Assembly: GCF_000191065.1 (NCBI RefSeq)
Contig: NZ_GL872282.1
Location: forward strand, 1,304,088-1,368,087
Reading direction: 5' to 3'
DNA length: 64,000 nt
DNA from: Prevotella multiformis DSM 16608
GTDB lineage: Bacteria > Bacteroidota > Bacteroidia > Bacteroidales > Bacteroidaceae
Shown here: one piece after another, positions 63,581 through 64,000 of the stretch
How positions within the stretch are numbered: the first letter of the stretch is position 1
How the letters are laid out: each line of letters starts with the position of its first letter
Program-made: the position numbers and the translations under genes
Notes under the pieces: model-generated
Database searches by the model: none
Told to the model about the DNA's origin: nothing
What the model saw: the letters and a program-made list of their open reading frames with translations, nothing else

Positions 63581-64000
63581 GAAGGACTTGTCAGAATACG
63601 GATCCTCTTTTGAGGGACTTACCGTTTAAGGTGCATACACGTCTTACAGCGTGGCCTTTCGGCATTCTGCCGGTTCTTCCGTCGGTATCCTGTTCATCCA
63701 GTCTCCCGCAAAGACAAAATGCAAGCGACAGCCAGCTGAGCAAAATAAACCAAATCGTTTGTAAGGACGGGACAGCTGTACCATGTCTAATAATATATGG
63801 ACAGAGTCGTGAGGATGATCCGGAGCGGAGAATAGAAAAGCCCATTTCAAAACTCGTTTGCGAGTGGAGAAATGGGCTTTCCTTTGTCTTTTGGCGTATC
63901 GCAACATACAGATTGGAAGTCGTCAAACCGTCGATTGGTATTCTGACACTGCCTCTCTCGTAGGGAATGTGTCAGACAGGCTGTTGCCGACCTGTCCGAC
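63581..64000. other. right-end intergenic region with a strong hairpin
   Basis: No supported gene in 420 bp. It holds the nested hairpin at 63837-63880. A 117-codon plus frame and a 111-codon minus frame overlap and have no motif, so neither is accepted. Confidence 0.5.
63837..63890 (+). terminator. nested hairpin, terminator-like
   Basis: Outer arms AAAGCCCATTTC and GAAATGGGCTTT (12 bp), inner arms ACTCG and CGAGT, followed by CCTTTGTCTTTT. It could end a transcript from the left or act as a leader/attenuator for a gene beyond the window. Confidence 0.6.

Noticed and set aside
63610..63963. 117-codon plus frame at the right edge
   Set aside because: Overlaps a nested hairpin and an equally long minus frame; no motif.

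Overview
The window looks like a chromosomal segment of a Bacteroidota bacterium, most likely Prevotella or a close relative. Evidence: about thirty promoters fit the Bacteroidetes TTTG-N19/20-TAnnTTTG pattern; there are many Bacteroidales-restricted families (DUF4296, DUF4199, DUF4494, DUF6048/6452, DUF6057, DUF5715, TamL-type Omp85 lipoprotein); and S16 has the long Ala/Lys/Glu tail seen in this phylum. Base composition is moderate (near 50% GC by eye). No rRNA, CRISPR array, prophage or recognisable transposase gene was found.

Layout. 1-6786 is a minus-strand cluster: ileS, a DksA/TraR-like protein, lspA, a DUF4296 lipoprotein, a small protein and the start of an M23 peptidase. 6787-8343 is gene-poor and holds decayed repeats. 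8344-18701 carries a Fur/PerR-type regulator (probable GTG start), a flavin reductase, an FAD oxidoreductase divergent from thrA, fhs, and pepE-nth-DUF2461. 18907-25197 carries a small membrane protein, a predicted sRNA and the minus-strand run DUF4199-GT2-DUF6452-DUF6048-apbE-crp. 25291-25585 is an RNA locus: SRP RNA followed at once by tRNA-Thr(TGT). 26804-37828 carries an FtsX-type permease, aminotransferases, YggS, hisC/spoU divergent from tamL, an MBL hydrolase, rubredoxin (54 aa) and dmp19-smpB. 38197-41771 holds two tandem paralogous long-chain acyl-CoA synthetases. 42189-47288 carries crp-lepA, a lipoprotein and a UmuC-type polymerase with a YolD-like partner. 48177-54895 carries a MORN-repeat protein, glgB, two DUF proteins and rpsP. 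55199-61978 is a complete ftcD-hutU-hutH-hutI histidine-degradation operon, which links functionally to fhs at 14681.

Most notable non-genic structure. (1) A family of ~605-bp intergenic elements with ~24-bp terminal inverted repeats (GGTTCTTCCGTTAAATGCG...). There are five copies (19196, 25796, 47426, 53481, 62205) plus a relic at 7841. Two are flanked by good 8-bp direct repeats. Each holds an internal promoter, a long internal hairpin and (in some copies) a terminator, but no transposase: a MITE-like element that may make a small RNA. (2) Both acyl-CoA synthetase genes carry the same two-site operator, TGCACA-N13-TGTGCA twice, 41 bp centre to centre, over the -33 element and from the -7 box to the start codon. 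(3) A perfect 38-bp palindrome with flanking partial copies upstream of the first synthetase. (4) A promoter-to-terminator sRNA candidate at 20146-20231. (5) A ~72-bp promoter block duplicated ahead of two unrelated genes (tamL and dmp19). All functional readings of these sites are inferences from sequence alone.
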